The notes: a model not told the origin generated them from the sequence alone. A stretch of 6,701 bases of DNA from Candidatus Heimdallarchaeota archaeon (GCA_027364495.1 DAHXPE010000218.1:1-6701); one strand, 5' to 3'; positions 1 through 6,344 are shown, counted from the stretch's first letter. Translations and numbers: made by a program.

Positions 1-160
1 TATATTTAAAAGAAGATTTACTAATTTGAGATCGTACTGCGTTCACAAAGGTTTGCCTGCCGATAAATATATTTTTTGTCGGCGGCTAAAAACGTTTCGA
101 TAGCTGCAGTGATTTTTGTCGAAAACTAGTTAAACACTTACCAAAGATTTTTTTAGTATT
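1..160. other. Gene-free left edge with a short GC-rich stem-loop
   Basis: No convincing gene is visible. A locally GC-rich patch contains a 7-bp imperfect inverted repeat, CTGCCGA at 57-63 and TCGGCGG at 79-85, with one G-T wobble and a 15-nt AT-rich loop. It lies downstream of the stop of the minus-strand methyltransferase gene at 161. It could be a transcript-end structure, but no clear oligo-T tract follows it on the minus strand. Short open stretches exist on both strands (plus 2-103, minus 21-132), but neither has a start codon or a recognisable sequence. Confidence 0.3.
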
Positions 161-766
161 TTATTTGAAAAGACTTATGAAATGTTCTTTTTTCCAAGGG
201 AACAGGGATCCACGGTTAAACATGACATCGTAGCCAGGTAAAGTTTGTTTTAATCTTCTTTCTTCAAATATTGAACCTATTATAAAATAAGCAACGAAAA
301 TCACATTTTGAAGAAACCAGACCATATTTCCAGAAAGGAAGATACTTGGTCCTAATACTAGGATAGCTCCAGTGTACATTGGATGTCTAGCAAATTTATA
401 GAAGTATTTCACTTGAAGATCTTTATCAGGCTCTTCAGCTACTAATCCAACAAATTTAAAGGGATTAGTTTGTAAAAGAGAACCTCCAACAAAGATAACA
501 CCTATAACTGCTAGTATCAAAGCTATTAACTGAATTGTTGAAGTAGGTGCAATTAAAGGTTTCATGATTATATTATCTGGGCTTCGTGCTAAAAAAACCA
601 GTATGATAGTCAATAAAATTAGTGTGAATCCTCCAACAAAGGTATAAAACAAACGATAATATTGTTGGCTAATTGGAAGAATCGCTTTTGCTTTATTAGA
701 AGCGAAAATTGAATGCTGAACACAAAATGCAATTAGTAATAATCCAGCAATTATATCTACGATCAT
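161..766 (-). CDS. Membrane methyltransferase, ICMT/NnrU-like family
   Basis: This 201-residue polytopic membrane protein resembles the isoprenylcysteine carboxyl methyltransferase (ICMT)/NnrU-like superfamily. Hydrophobic segments lie at about residues 3-22, 38-60, 76-97 and 133-166, the last long enough for a hairpin. The family's C-terminal S-adenosylmethionine-binding signature is visible: RHPMYTG at 127-133, then FEERRL at 167-172 and PGYD at 177-180, ending FPW near 189-191. A QHSIFAS motif at 17-23 resembles the N-terminal segment of NnrU and related methyltransferases. Members methylate small lipophilic or thiol substrates in the membrane, but the substrate here cannot be read from sequence. 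The ATG at 766 is preceded by a weak GGAAA 10-14 nt upstream, and an in-frame stop lies at 785-787. It is divergent from the 48-codon ORF at 896. The family call is firm; the function is not. Confidence 0.85.
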   Translation of the reverse strand: MIVDIIAGLLLIAFCVQHSIFASNKAKAILPISQQYYRLFYTFVGGFTLILLTIILVFLARSPDNIIMKPLIAPTSTIQLIALILAVIGVIFVGGSLLQTNPFKFVGLVAEEPDKDLQVKYFYKFARHPMYTGAILVLGPSIFLSGNMVWFLQNVIFVAYFIIGSIFEERRLKQTLPGYDVMFNRGSLFPWKKEHFISLFK

Positions 767-789
767 TTTTAAGTTTCCATTAAATTAAA

Positions 790-807
790 ACCATTATAAC
801 CAATGGT
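790..807. promoter_or_regulatory. Inverted repeat between divergent genes, candidate operator
   Basis: ACCATT and AATGGT form a perfect 6-bp inverted repeat around the 6-nt spacer ATAACC. It lies 24 nt upstream of the methyltransferase start (766, minus) and about 90 nt upstream of the small plus-strand ORF (896). Such a position suits a regulator-binding site. However, a 6+6 repeat can arise by chance in AT-rich DNA, and no second copy was found in the window. Confidence 0.3.
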
Positions 808-895
808 AATAACTCAGTTTTTTCTTTTTCTAAAGTTTATAATTTGTTTTTTTAAGGATTAAACTTGAACCAAAATTTTATGAAGTTTATATATT

Positions 896-1042
896 ATGTA
901 TAATTTCAAAGATAAAACTTGTACTAATCATGATCAACCTAAAAAATTAAAATATTTCCTTAGTCCTCTTGGTGTAAAAACATTACACTGCCCTGATTGT
1001 GTTAATATAATTGAATTAGGCTTTAAAGAAATTACTGAATAA
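896..1042 (+). CDS. Small 48-residue protein, possible zinc-binding Cys2-His/Cys2
   Basis: This short ORF begins at ATG 896 and ends at TAA 1040-1042. It is the only likely plus-strand gene in the window. The protein is hydrophilic and has two potential metal-binding knuckles: CTNH (C9, H12) and HCPDC (H31, C32, C35), separated by about 19 residues with a PLGVKTL turn. This is the layout of a small zinc ribbon or zinc finger. A stop at 881-883 closes the frame just upstream, so the ATG is the only plausible start. TTTATAAT at 836-843 could be a TATA box for transcription starting near 866. No clear Shine-Dalgarno motif is seen. I do not recognise the family. It converges on the fur remnant. 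It may be a real micro-protein or a chance ORF; the paired Cys-x2-Cys/His pattern is the main argument for it. Confidence 0.5.
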   Translation: MYNFKDKTCTNHDQPKKLKYFLSPLGVKTLHCPDCVNIIELGFKEITE

Positions 1043-1052
1043 TTTGTAATTT

Positions 1053-1072
1053 TAAAACCTTTTAGAAGGCCA
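1053..1072. terminator. Weak hairpin between convergent genes
   Basis: CCTT-TTAG-AAGG at 1058-1069 can form a 4-bp hairpin in the gap between the small plus-strand ORF (stop 1042) and the minus-strand fur remnant (stop 1077). On the minus strand it is followed by TTTTAAAATT, so it could end transcription from the right. The stem is short and the call is tentative. Confidence 0.22.
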
Positions 1073-1076
1073 ATCA

Positions 1077-1456
1077 TTATTTTGATTTACAGTTCTTGCA
1101 AATTCCATACAAACTAATTGGTTCTTGAACTAATTCCCATGAACTTGTTGTATTTATTTGTTTAATAATTTGATTAAGTGGAATTTCGTTTAAATCCTCA
1201 ATTTTGCCACATGAAATACAAACCATATTTATATGAGGATCCAGTCTTCTATCATAGTAGTTTCTTGCATAGTATCCCCCTTTCTCTTCATTTTTAAATG
1301 TTTTTCCTTGTATATTTGTTAAAATACCTTTTTTTACAAGAATATCAAGTGTTCCATAAACCGTTGCCTTTGAAATACCTGTTAAATCAGGATATAATTG
1401 TAAAATTTCGTTAGTTACTTCCTCTTAAGTACTAAAAGACTGATTATTTGTCTAAT
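1077..1456 (-). pseudogene. Fur-family metalloregulator, broken N-terminus
   Basis: From 1424 down to the TAA at 1077-1079, the minus strand encodes 115 residues of a Fur/PerR-type regulator. They include the recognition-helix region GISKATVYGTLDILVKKG, the metal-site stretch YYDRRLDPHINMVC, a first zinc knuckle CISCGKIEDL and a C-terminal knuckle GICKNC. Fur proteins bind DNA as metal-loaded dimers and repress metal or oxidative-stress genes. Here a TAA at 1425-1427 closes the frame upstream. A faint continuation (IRQIISLLVLK) sits in another frame at 1424-1456, ends at a stop and has no start codon. About eight residues of the usual helix between these parts also seem missing. The conserved Arg of the ATVYR motif is Gly. 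Family assignment is secure. That it is a true pseudogene rather than a sequencing frameshift is likely, because several defects coincide. It lies about 50 nt downstream of the ZIP gene on the same strand, suggesting a former metal operon. Confidence 0.85.
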
Positions 1457-1502
1457 ATTAATTTAAGAAAAGTTACGGAAAAATAGGTTTTTTTTGTTTT
1501 TT

Positions 1503-2321
1503 TTAAGCTCCTGCTAATGTTATAATGAGGTCTGTTAAAAAACCAGCGAATAATCCAATAAAAATTCCAGTCATGATTAAAGGAACATAATTATTTTTAC
1601 TAGAAGTATTATTAATTAGTAAAATGACGTAGATTAATGCTCCAGCTGCTAATGCTAGAAAAAAAACATATAAAAATGATGATACCCAAAAACTTCCTAA
1701 TAATGTCCCAATAAAGGTTGGTCCTCCGCCAATTAGACCTAATTTAATTAAATAAGTTATGGAAGGACGTTTTTTATCTCCAACTAGAGGGGCAACTATT
1801 CCAAATCCTTCAGTGGCATTATGTAAGCCAAAACCAATAATCAGGATGAGAGCTAGATTTATTTGTCCTTGTGCAAATGATTGACCTATCGCTAATCCCT
1901 CGCTTAAATTATGAACTCCAATTCCTATTGCAATCATCAGGGATAATCTTGAAGGAGATATATCTAATTTTCGTGGTGAAGATTCTGAACTACCGTCTAT
2001 TTCAACAACTTTATTTCTCTTAACAGTCATAAATTTACTTTGATAAACTGCAATACCTATTAATCCAATTGCTAGACCCAAAGCCATTAGAAATAAAAAA
2101 ATATAGGAATTACTATTAATTGTAGTTTCAAAAGAGAGAGTGGTCTCTTTCCATGCATATTCTAAAACATCAAACAATATAAATATTAAAACTCCTGTAG
2201 CTATGGCATTTAAAAAGTTTTTTAGTTTAGGCTCTGCAGATAATAACCCAATTGGCAAACCAAAAAAAATTGTAAAACCAGCTATGGCACCTAATAACAA
2301 TAGTTGAAATATATCTATCAT
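1503..2321 (-). CDS. ZIP-family divalent metal transporter
   Basis: This 272-residue ZIP (ZRT/IRT-like) transporter imports divalent cations such as zinc, iron or manganese across the cytoplasmic membrane. Hydrophobic segments lie at about 4-26, 36-54, 72-92, 126-147, 154-178, 190-211, 213-236 and 246-270, matching the eight-helix ZIP fold. The metal-binding helices carry HNLSEG (137-142, helix 4) and HNATEG (167-172, helix 5), the family hallmarks. The loop between helices 3 and 4 (about 98-125) is polar, with Lys/Arg and Ser but no His-rich tract. The ATG at 2321 has only a weak AAGTGA-like motif upstream. The neighbours are a broken Fur-type regulator downstream and a decayed ZIP paralog upstream, which supports a metal-homeostasis locus. 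The specific metal cannot be told from sequence. Confidence 0.95.
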   Translation of the reverse strand: MIDIFQLLLLGAIAGFTIFFGLPIGLLSAEPKLKNFLNAIATGVLIFILFDVLEYAWKETTLSFETTINSNSYIFLFLMALGLAIGLIGIAVYQSKFMTVKRNKVVEIDGSSESSPRKLDISPSRLSLMIAIGIGVHNLSEGLAIGQSFAQGQINLALILIIGFGLHNATEGFGIVAPLVGDKKRPSITYLIKLGLIGGGPTFIGTLLGSFWVSSFLYVFFLALAAGALIYVILLINNTSSKNNYVPLIMTGIFIGLFAGFLTDLIITLAGA

Positions 2322-2376
2322 TTTATTTCACTTTTATTTAAAAACTTATTTTCGTTTTTCATTTTATGTCTAACTA

Positions 2377-2404
2377 GTAATAATTCTTTGATTTGCATTA
2401 TTAC
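2377..2404. promoter_or_regulatory. 8-bp perfect inverted repeat upstream of the ZIP gene, candidate operator
   Basis: GTAATAAT at 2377-2384 and ATTATTAC at 2397-2404 are perfect inverted repeats separated by 12 nt, 56-83 nt upstream of the ZIP start codon at 2321. On the minus strand a TATA-like CATAAAAT follows at 2359-2366, which would put the site immediately upstream of a core promoter. The half-site is similar in character to the AT-rich half-sites bound by Fur/PerR or DtxR-type metal sensors, although the 12-nt spacing is wider than the classical Fur box. The operator role is inferred from position and symmetry. Confidence 0.4.
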
Positions 2405-2802
2405 AAAAATTTTATCCTTTATTAAACGTTTAGTTATAGATTTTTTCTCTAATGACTAATTTCATACCGCTTTTCTTTTTTTTATTTATTATTTAACTAT
2501 TGTAAAGCTATATAACGAGAAAAACCTAAAAATAAATTCAAAATTTCACCTTGTAAATCCAAATCATCCTGTTTCCAAGTTTATTAATTAATAAAAAAGT
2601 AAATTTTGTCTTGATAAGTATTTAGAAGTGTCTTTTAAGTTAGATTAAATAATTATAAGTCGTTAATTGAACTAGGTCTAATCTAAACTAGTATAAATAA
2701 GGATTAAGAGAAAATAATAAAAATTAAATTTATGAAGGATAACAGCCAATGAATTAAAAAAAAAGATACTAAGCAAAATCTAACAGATGAAAAATAAATT
2801 TG
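2405..2802. other. Gene-free AT-rich stretch between the two ZIP copies
   Basis: No coding potential is seen here: all frames are closed at short intervals and no protein motif appears. It contains an 8-bp inverted repeat, TTAGATTA at 2640-2647 and TAATCTAA at 2679-2686 with a 31-nt spacer. The second arm is flanked by ACTAG (2671-2675) and CTAGT (2687-2691). Next to the right-hand pseudogene is an A9 run (2756-2764). No tRNA-like or CRISPR-like pattern was found. It may be remnant sequence from the duplication that produced the second ZIP copy, but no recognisable fragment remains. Confidence 0.45.
2756..2764 (-). terminator. Oligo-T terminator behind the ZIP pseudogene and cdc6
   Basis: A run of nine A on the plus strand reads as T9 on the minus strand, 39 nt beyond the pseudogene's TAG stop at 2803. 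Archaeal polymerase commonly stops at such T tracts without a hairpin. With no T tract directly after the cdc6 stop (3240), cdc6 transcripts may run through the pseudogene and end here. Confidence 0.4.
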
Positions 2803-3249
2803 CTAAACGCTAACAATTAAGTTTATTAAATCTGTCAAAACTCCACTAGATAATCCAATAAATATACCATTCATTACTAACAATGTTTTAATAATTTTAG
2901 GCCCAAGAGAATACATTAAAAGAATAACAAAAATTGAAAATCCACCCGTTAGCGACAGGATAACATGTGGTCATAACAGAAACAAAAAAACTTCCTAAAA
3001 TGTTCCAATGAACATCGACCCGCCACCTATTAATCCTAATTTTAAAAGAAACATAATAGAAGGCTTTTCTTTATTACCAGTTAAAAGGCTAACAATACCG
3101 AATCCTTCAGTAGCATTGTGAGTACCAAATCCAATTATAAGTAATAATGCTAAACTTATTTCATTAGAAGCAGATGATTGACCGATTGCTAGACCTTCAC
3201 TTAAATTAAGCACACGAATTCCTATTGCAACCATCAACGTTAGTTTATT
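2803..3249 (-). pseudogene. Decayed, N-terminally truncated ZIP transporter paralog
   Basis: This is a second ZIP copy matching roughly residues 124-272 of the intact transporter at 1503-2321. The alignable part begins near 3249 (NKLTLMVAIG, against SRLSLMIAIG) and runs to TAG at 2803-2805 (ending TDLINLIVSV, against TDLIITLAGA). The N-terminal half, helices 1-3 and the cytoplasmic loop, is absent; cdc6 lies there instead. The frame breaks at FIGTF, followed by TAG at 2995-2997 and TGA at 2971-2973. A 1-nt deletion near 2996 and a further net 2-nt loss near 2965-2980 explain this, returning the C-terminal part to the original frame. The first metal motif is LNLSEG instead of HNLSEG, so a metal-ligand histidine is gone, while HNATEG is kept. 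A TTG-started 80-residue ORF (2995-3237) remains open but is unlikely to be functional. The close similarity points to a local duplication. Confidence 0.9.
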
Positions 3250-4496
3250 TTGAGCAGTTGATTTCTTAATAATACCTCAACGTGAGCAGGTAGAATATTC
3301 AATTTAATGATTGTCGATCTACCACGTTTTTGAGGATTACTAACCTGGGTTACTATGAGATTCAATTTATTTAATTCTTGCAGATAATTAAATATGCTTG
3401 TATATCCTAGCGTCTTGAATGAAATATTTAAGGTTGATTTCATCTGATCAAATTCTTTTTTAATCTCTTTTATACGTGTGAAGTTCTGATCAGGATGTTT
3501 CAGAAAAATTTTAGCTATAACAAATAAAATCACTTTTTCCTGAATTTTGAGATTCAGTTCAATTTTAGAATGTTCAATAGGAATCCCCTCATAAACATTT
3601 GGTTTATCGAATTCCAATTTTGATGAACCTTTTTGCTCGGCTAGTCTTGCTGATCTCCATAACACTTCTAGGCATAATCTTGGGTCAATAAGACCATTAT
3701 TTTGTGATGTAATCATATCAACAATTTGTTGAATGTCTTCTTCAATCCAGCTATGCTCAACTAAAGTTTCTGATGCTCTCATTTTTAGAATATCAAATAC
3801 CTGTTCCGTCGTATATTCTTGAAATATTACTTTGTATTGACAAATTTGTATATTTGACAGGTTATCTAAATTTTCAAAGTAATTAATGCTATTACTGATT
3901 AACATAACCGAAATTCTGTTCTTAAATTTACCAAATTGTATAGGTTCATTTTCTAAGAGAGTTACCAACAAAATCCCATAATCTTTGTAATCATCGAGAG
4001 CTTCCACGTCATCTAGAGTCAATAAAAGATAAGCATTTGAAACTTCTAGATATTCCTTTAGATATTTAATTAATTCAAAGGTTGAAAAACCTCTAATTGG
4101 AAACTCTGGAACAAAACTTTGAATAACACTTATAAATATAGAGTATACAGTTCTATATCGCATGCAATTAATATGCCGGTAAACAAAATGAACTTTCGAT
4201 TCAAAGTTTTTATTCTGAGCATATTTTACCAGATCTAGTCCAAATCTTTTTACAGTAACTGTTTTACCTGACTTTCTAGCTCCAGATATTAAGATTACAG
4301 TTGAATCAAATATTTTTTCATTGAATGTAGTCAAAATATCCTTGAAGATGACTGCAAGCTTTGTTAGTTCCAGTTCACGGTGAGGTAATAAATCTGGAAC
4401 GTAATCCAGTGAAATTTTGCTGATATTCTTGAAAATTTCATGTGTTGCAGATTTTTCAAATTCTTCATTGAGAATACTATTGATGAGTCGGCTCAA
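3240..4496 (-). CDS. cdc6: Orc1/Cdc6-type replication initiator ATPase
   Basis: This 418-residue AAA+ protein of the archaeal Orc1/Cdc6 family binds origin DNA and loads the MCM helicase. Visible parts: an LPHRELEL lead-in at 37-44; Walker A GARKSGKT at 72-79; Walker B around LLLTLDDVEAL (157-167); a sensor-1 region MLISNS at 198-203; a lid with sensor-2-like DPR at 271-273; and a C-terminal winged helix from about 311, with a basic wing NPQKRGRS at 387-394. The usual Walker B Asp-Glu is Asp-Asp (D162, D163), a conservative but notable change. No in-frame ATG occurs near the N-terminus. The start is TTG at 4496, closed upstream by TGA at 4503-4505 and preceded by an AGGTTGAT motif. The last codons overlap ZIP-derived sequence in another frame. 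It is a divergent member, so it could be a specialised Orc paralog rather than the main initiator. Confidence 0.9.
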   Translation of the reverse strand: MSRLINSILNEEFEKSATHEIFKNISKISLDYVPDLLPHRELELTKLAVIFKDILTTFNEKIFDSTVILISGARKSGKTVTVKRFGLDLVKYAQNKNFESKVHFVYRHINCMRYRTVYSIFISVIQSFVPEFPIRGFSTFELIKYLKEYLEVSNAYLLLTLDDVEALDDYKDYGILLVTLLENEPIQFGKFKNRISVMLISNSINYFENLDNLSNIQICQYKVIFQEYTTEQVFDILKMRASETLVEHSWIEEDIQQIVDMITSQNNGLIDPRLCLEVLWRSARLAEQKGSSKLEFDKPNVYEGIPIEHSKIELNLKIQEKVILFVIAKIFLKHPDQNFTRIKEIKKEFDQMKSTLNISFKTLGYTSIFNYLQELNKLNLIVTQVSNPQKRGRSTIIKLNILPAHVEVLLRNQLLKIN

Positions 4497-4501
4497 TTTG
4501 T

Positions 4502-4509
4502 ATCAACCT
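4502..4509 (-). promoter_or_regulatory. Ribosome binding site deciding the cdc6 TTG start
   Basis: On the minus strand AGGTTGAT lies 5 nt before the TTG at 4496, with the AGGT core 9 nt away. It resembles the archaeal anti-16S target GGAGGTGATC with one extra T. No ATG is available in frame near the N-terminus, and a TGA at 4503-4505 excludes a longer protein, so this motif supports TTG initiation. Confidence 0.5.
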
Positions 4510-4820
4510 GTGCGTCTTTATATTCAACTAAGTCTGGTAATATTCTATTAATATGAACAACGCAGACAAATGAAGAATGTAAAAAGAAACATTAATTAAT
4601 TGATTACAGAATAATTCACACAAAAAAGGTTGTAATAGAAAAATTGGTAGGAGATTTGTAAGCATACTTTTTGGTGTAATTTATCGGAAGCGCTTAAATT
4701 AACAGCCTTTACATAGTAAAATCTTGGTTACTAAAGGAAAATTAAATTATTAGAGTTTTTTTAACAAAAAGTAAAAAAAAAAAATACGCTATTAGTAGTC
4801 AGAAATGAATATTTTGAAGA
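4510..4820. other. AT-rich spacer upstream of cdc6, possible promoter and origin region
   Basis: No gene is seen in the roughly 320 nt between the gapN stop and the cdc6 start. The stretch should hold the cdc6 promoter; a TATA-like ATATTAAT on the minus strand at about 4544-4551 is one candidate. Archaeal replication origins often sit directly upstream of orc1/cdc6 and are AT-rich, so this is the best place in the window for one. Palindromic patches include ATTAATTAAT (4591-4600) and AAGCGCTT (4688-4695). However, I could not find a set of repeated origin-recognition boxes with the usual G-rich element, so an origin is not demonstrated. Confidence 0.3.
4761..4786 (-). terminator. Oligo-T terminator of gapN
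   Basis: The plus strand has A5 (4766-4770), GT, then A12 (4773-4784). Read on the minus strand this is a T12 tract followed by T5, starting about 37 nt beyond the gapN stop. It is the strongest T tract in the window and fits hairpin-independent archaeal termination, separating gapN from cdc6 transcription. Confidence 0.55.
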
Positions 4821-6338
4821 TTAATAATCAAATTTCCAGACACCTTCGCCTTTGAAATTAGTAATAATGGTTTTAGTTGTTGTTAACTGATGAATTGAAT
4901 AACCAATTCCTTCACGGCCAATTCCACTATTTTTCATGCCTCCAAATGGATAATAACCTATACCATGACGTGGATGATCATTTAGAAATACAGCTCCAAC
5001 ATCTAAAGTCCGAGCTAATTTTCTCATTCTAAAACCATCAGCACCAAAAATACATGCATCAAGTCCAAAAGGTGTACCATTAGCTATTTGACTTGCTTGT
5101 TTTTCACTATCGACTTTGATGAGAAGCGCTAGGGGTCCAAAAGTGTCCTCAACATATGCCTTTAAGTTTCCAACAATTGATGGATCTACTTCTAATAGAA
5201 TAGGCCATACATAATTTCCTTTCCTTTTAAAAGGAATAAGTGATTTTGCGCCTTTTGCCACAGCATCCTTAAAGGTTTCTTCTATGCTATCTGCCGCATC
5301 AACATCAATAAGAGGTCCTATCATTGCATTTTTATTTTCCAATGGATTTTCAGGGGTAATCTTAGTATAGCTATCAATAAGTAGTTGTTTTATTTCATCA
5401 TATTTCTCATTTTCAACAAGAACTAATCTTATTGCATCACATCGTTGACCCGAATTACTTAATAACCCTTTAATCAATTTGTCAACAGTTTTCTTAGGAT
5501 CAGCATCATTTAAGACAATAGCTGGATCTTTGCCTCCAAGTTCTAGATGGAATTGTTTAATACCAGCATTTCTGAGTAAAATTTGTCCTACTTCTGTGCT
5601 TCCGGTGAAACTAATCGACTGAATTCGTATATCACTAAGATATTTTGTTGTATCTTTGCCATCGATTAAAATTGTTGCAAAACTTTCTTTGGGAAGACCA
5701 GCTACTTCTAATAACCTTGTCATGAGTATTGATGATATTGGTACAGCTGATGCAGGTTTTAAAATAACGGCATTTCCTAATAATAATGCTGGAATAATCT
5801 TTGTCATTGAAATAAAGAGGGGATAATTAAATGGACTTATAGCAAATAAAATACCAAAAGGTTCCCTTTTAACTATGGCTTCTGATTCCATAGTTTCTTC
5901 ATTCCAGTCACCTGGAATATAATCACCAATAACATGGCTAAATTCCATTGCAGTCTTTTCAAGACGTTCAATAGTGGCTGTAACTTCACCATCAGCATTA
6001 TTATAAGGCTTACCACCACCCCGAACTAATGCATCTACTAAATCAGCTCTATTTTCTTTTAATAAATTCGCTGCTTTTAAAAATGCCTTCATCCTTTCAT
6101 TTCCAGGACAATCACGAATAGCTCGCGTTCCTTTTTCATAAATGACATTGACTGTTTCAGCCATTTGTTCTGGAGATAATTTTGATACATGGCAGAAAAC
6201 ACTGCCATCAATGGGGCTTATTAAATCAACAGTTGATGTTCCTCTAACCCACTTGCCAGCTAGGTAATTTTTAAAAATTGGCTTACCATCTGAGCCCATA
6301 TCGAAAATGGGTTTAAAAATCGGATTATCTGTAATCAA
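4821..6338 (-). CDS. gapN: Non-phosphorylating glyceraldehyde-3-phosphate dehydrogenase (GAPN)
   Basis: This 505-residue cytosolic aldehyde dehydrogenase matches archaeal GAPN. That enzyme oxidises glyceraldehyde-3-phosphate irreversibly to 3-phosphoglycerate with NAD(P)+, bypassing phosphorylating GAPDH and phosphoglycerate kinase. Visible motifs: GDYIPGDW (138-145), SPFNYP with oxyanion Asn171 (168-173), ILKPA with cofactor Lys194, FTGSTEVG (244-251), LELGGK with general base Glu266, SGQRCDAI with nucleophile Cys300, RHGIGYYPFGG (457-467) and the C-terminal FKGEGVWKF. GQRCDAI, RHGIGYYPFGG and the GVWK tail are shared with the Thermoproteus-type enzyme, favouring GAPN over other aldehyde dehydrogenases. 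In the cofactor-binding EExFGP region the second acid is Asp398 instead of Glu. The length is normal. Start is TTG at 6338: a stop in frame at 6342-6344 rules out extension, GGTG lies 6 nt upstream, and the next Met (residue 14) would clip the N-terminus. Confidence 0.93.
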   Translation of the reverse strand: MITDNPIFKPIFDMGSDGKPIFKNYLAGKWVRGTSTVDLISPIDGSVFCHVSKLSPEQMAETVNVIYEKGTRAIRDCPGNERMKAFLKAANLLKENRADLVDALVRGGGKPYNNADGEVTATIERLEKTAMEFSHVIGDYIPGDWNEETMESEAIVKREPFGILFAISPFNYPLFISMTKIIPALLLGNAVILKPASAVPISSILMTRLLEVAGLPKESFATILIDGKDTTKYLSDIRIQSISFTGSTEVGQILLRNAGIKQFHLELGGKDPAIVLNDADPKKTVDKLIKGLLSNSGQRCDAIRLVLVENEKYDEIKQLLIDSYTKITPENPLENKNAMIGPLIDVDAADSIEETFKDAVAKGAKSLIPFKRKGNYVWPILLEVDPSIVGNLKAYVEDTFGPLALLIKVDSEKQASQIANGTPFGLDACIFGADGFRMRKLARTLDVGAVFLNDHPRHGIGYYPFGGMKNSGIGREGIGYSIHQLTTTKTIITNFKGEGVWKFDY

Positions 6339-6344
6339 TTTTTA

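Noticed and set aside
2..132. Short open frames at the left edge (plus 2-103 and minus 21-132)
   Set aside because: Neither has a start codon nor a recognisable motif, and they overlap each other on opposite strands. The plus-strand one could be the end of a gene outside the window, but nothing supports that.
2660..2690. Possible tRNA T-arm (GGTCTAATC) in the gene-free stretch
   Set aside because: It lacks the GGTTCRA consensus, and no acceptor or anticodon stem can be built around it.
2995..3237. The 80-residue TTG-started ORF as a functional mini ZIP protein
   Set aside because: It lacks helices 1-3 and 7-8 and one metal-ligand histidine, ends at a frameshift stop, and the downstream sequence still encodes the lost C-terminus. 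It is part of a pseudogene.
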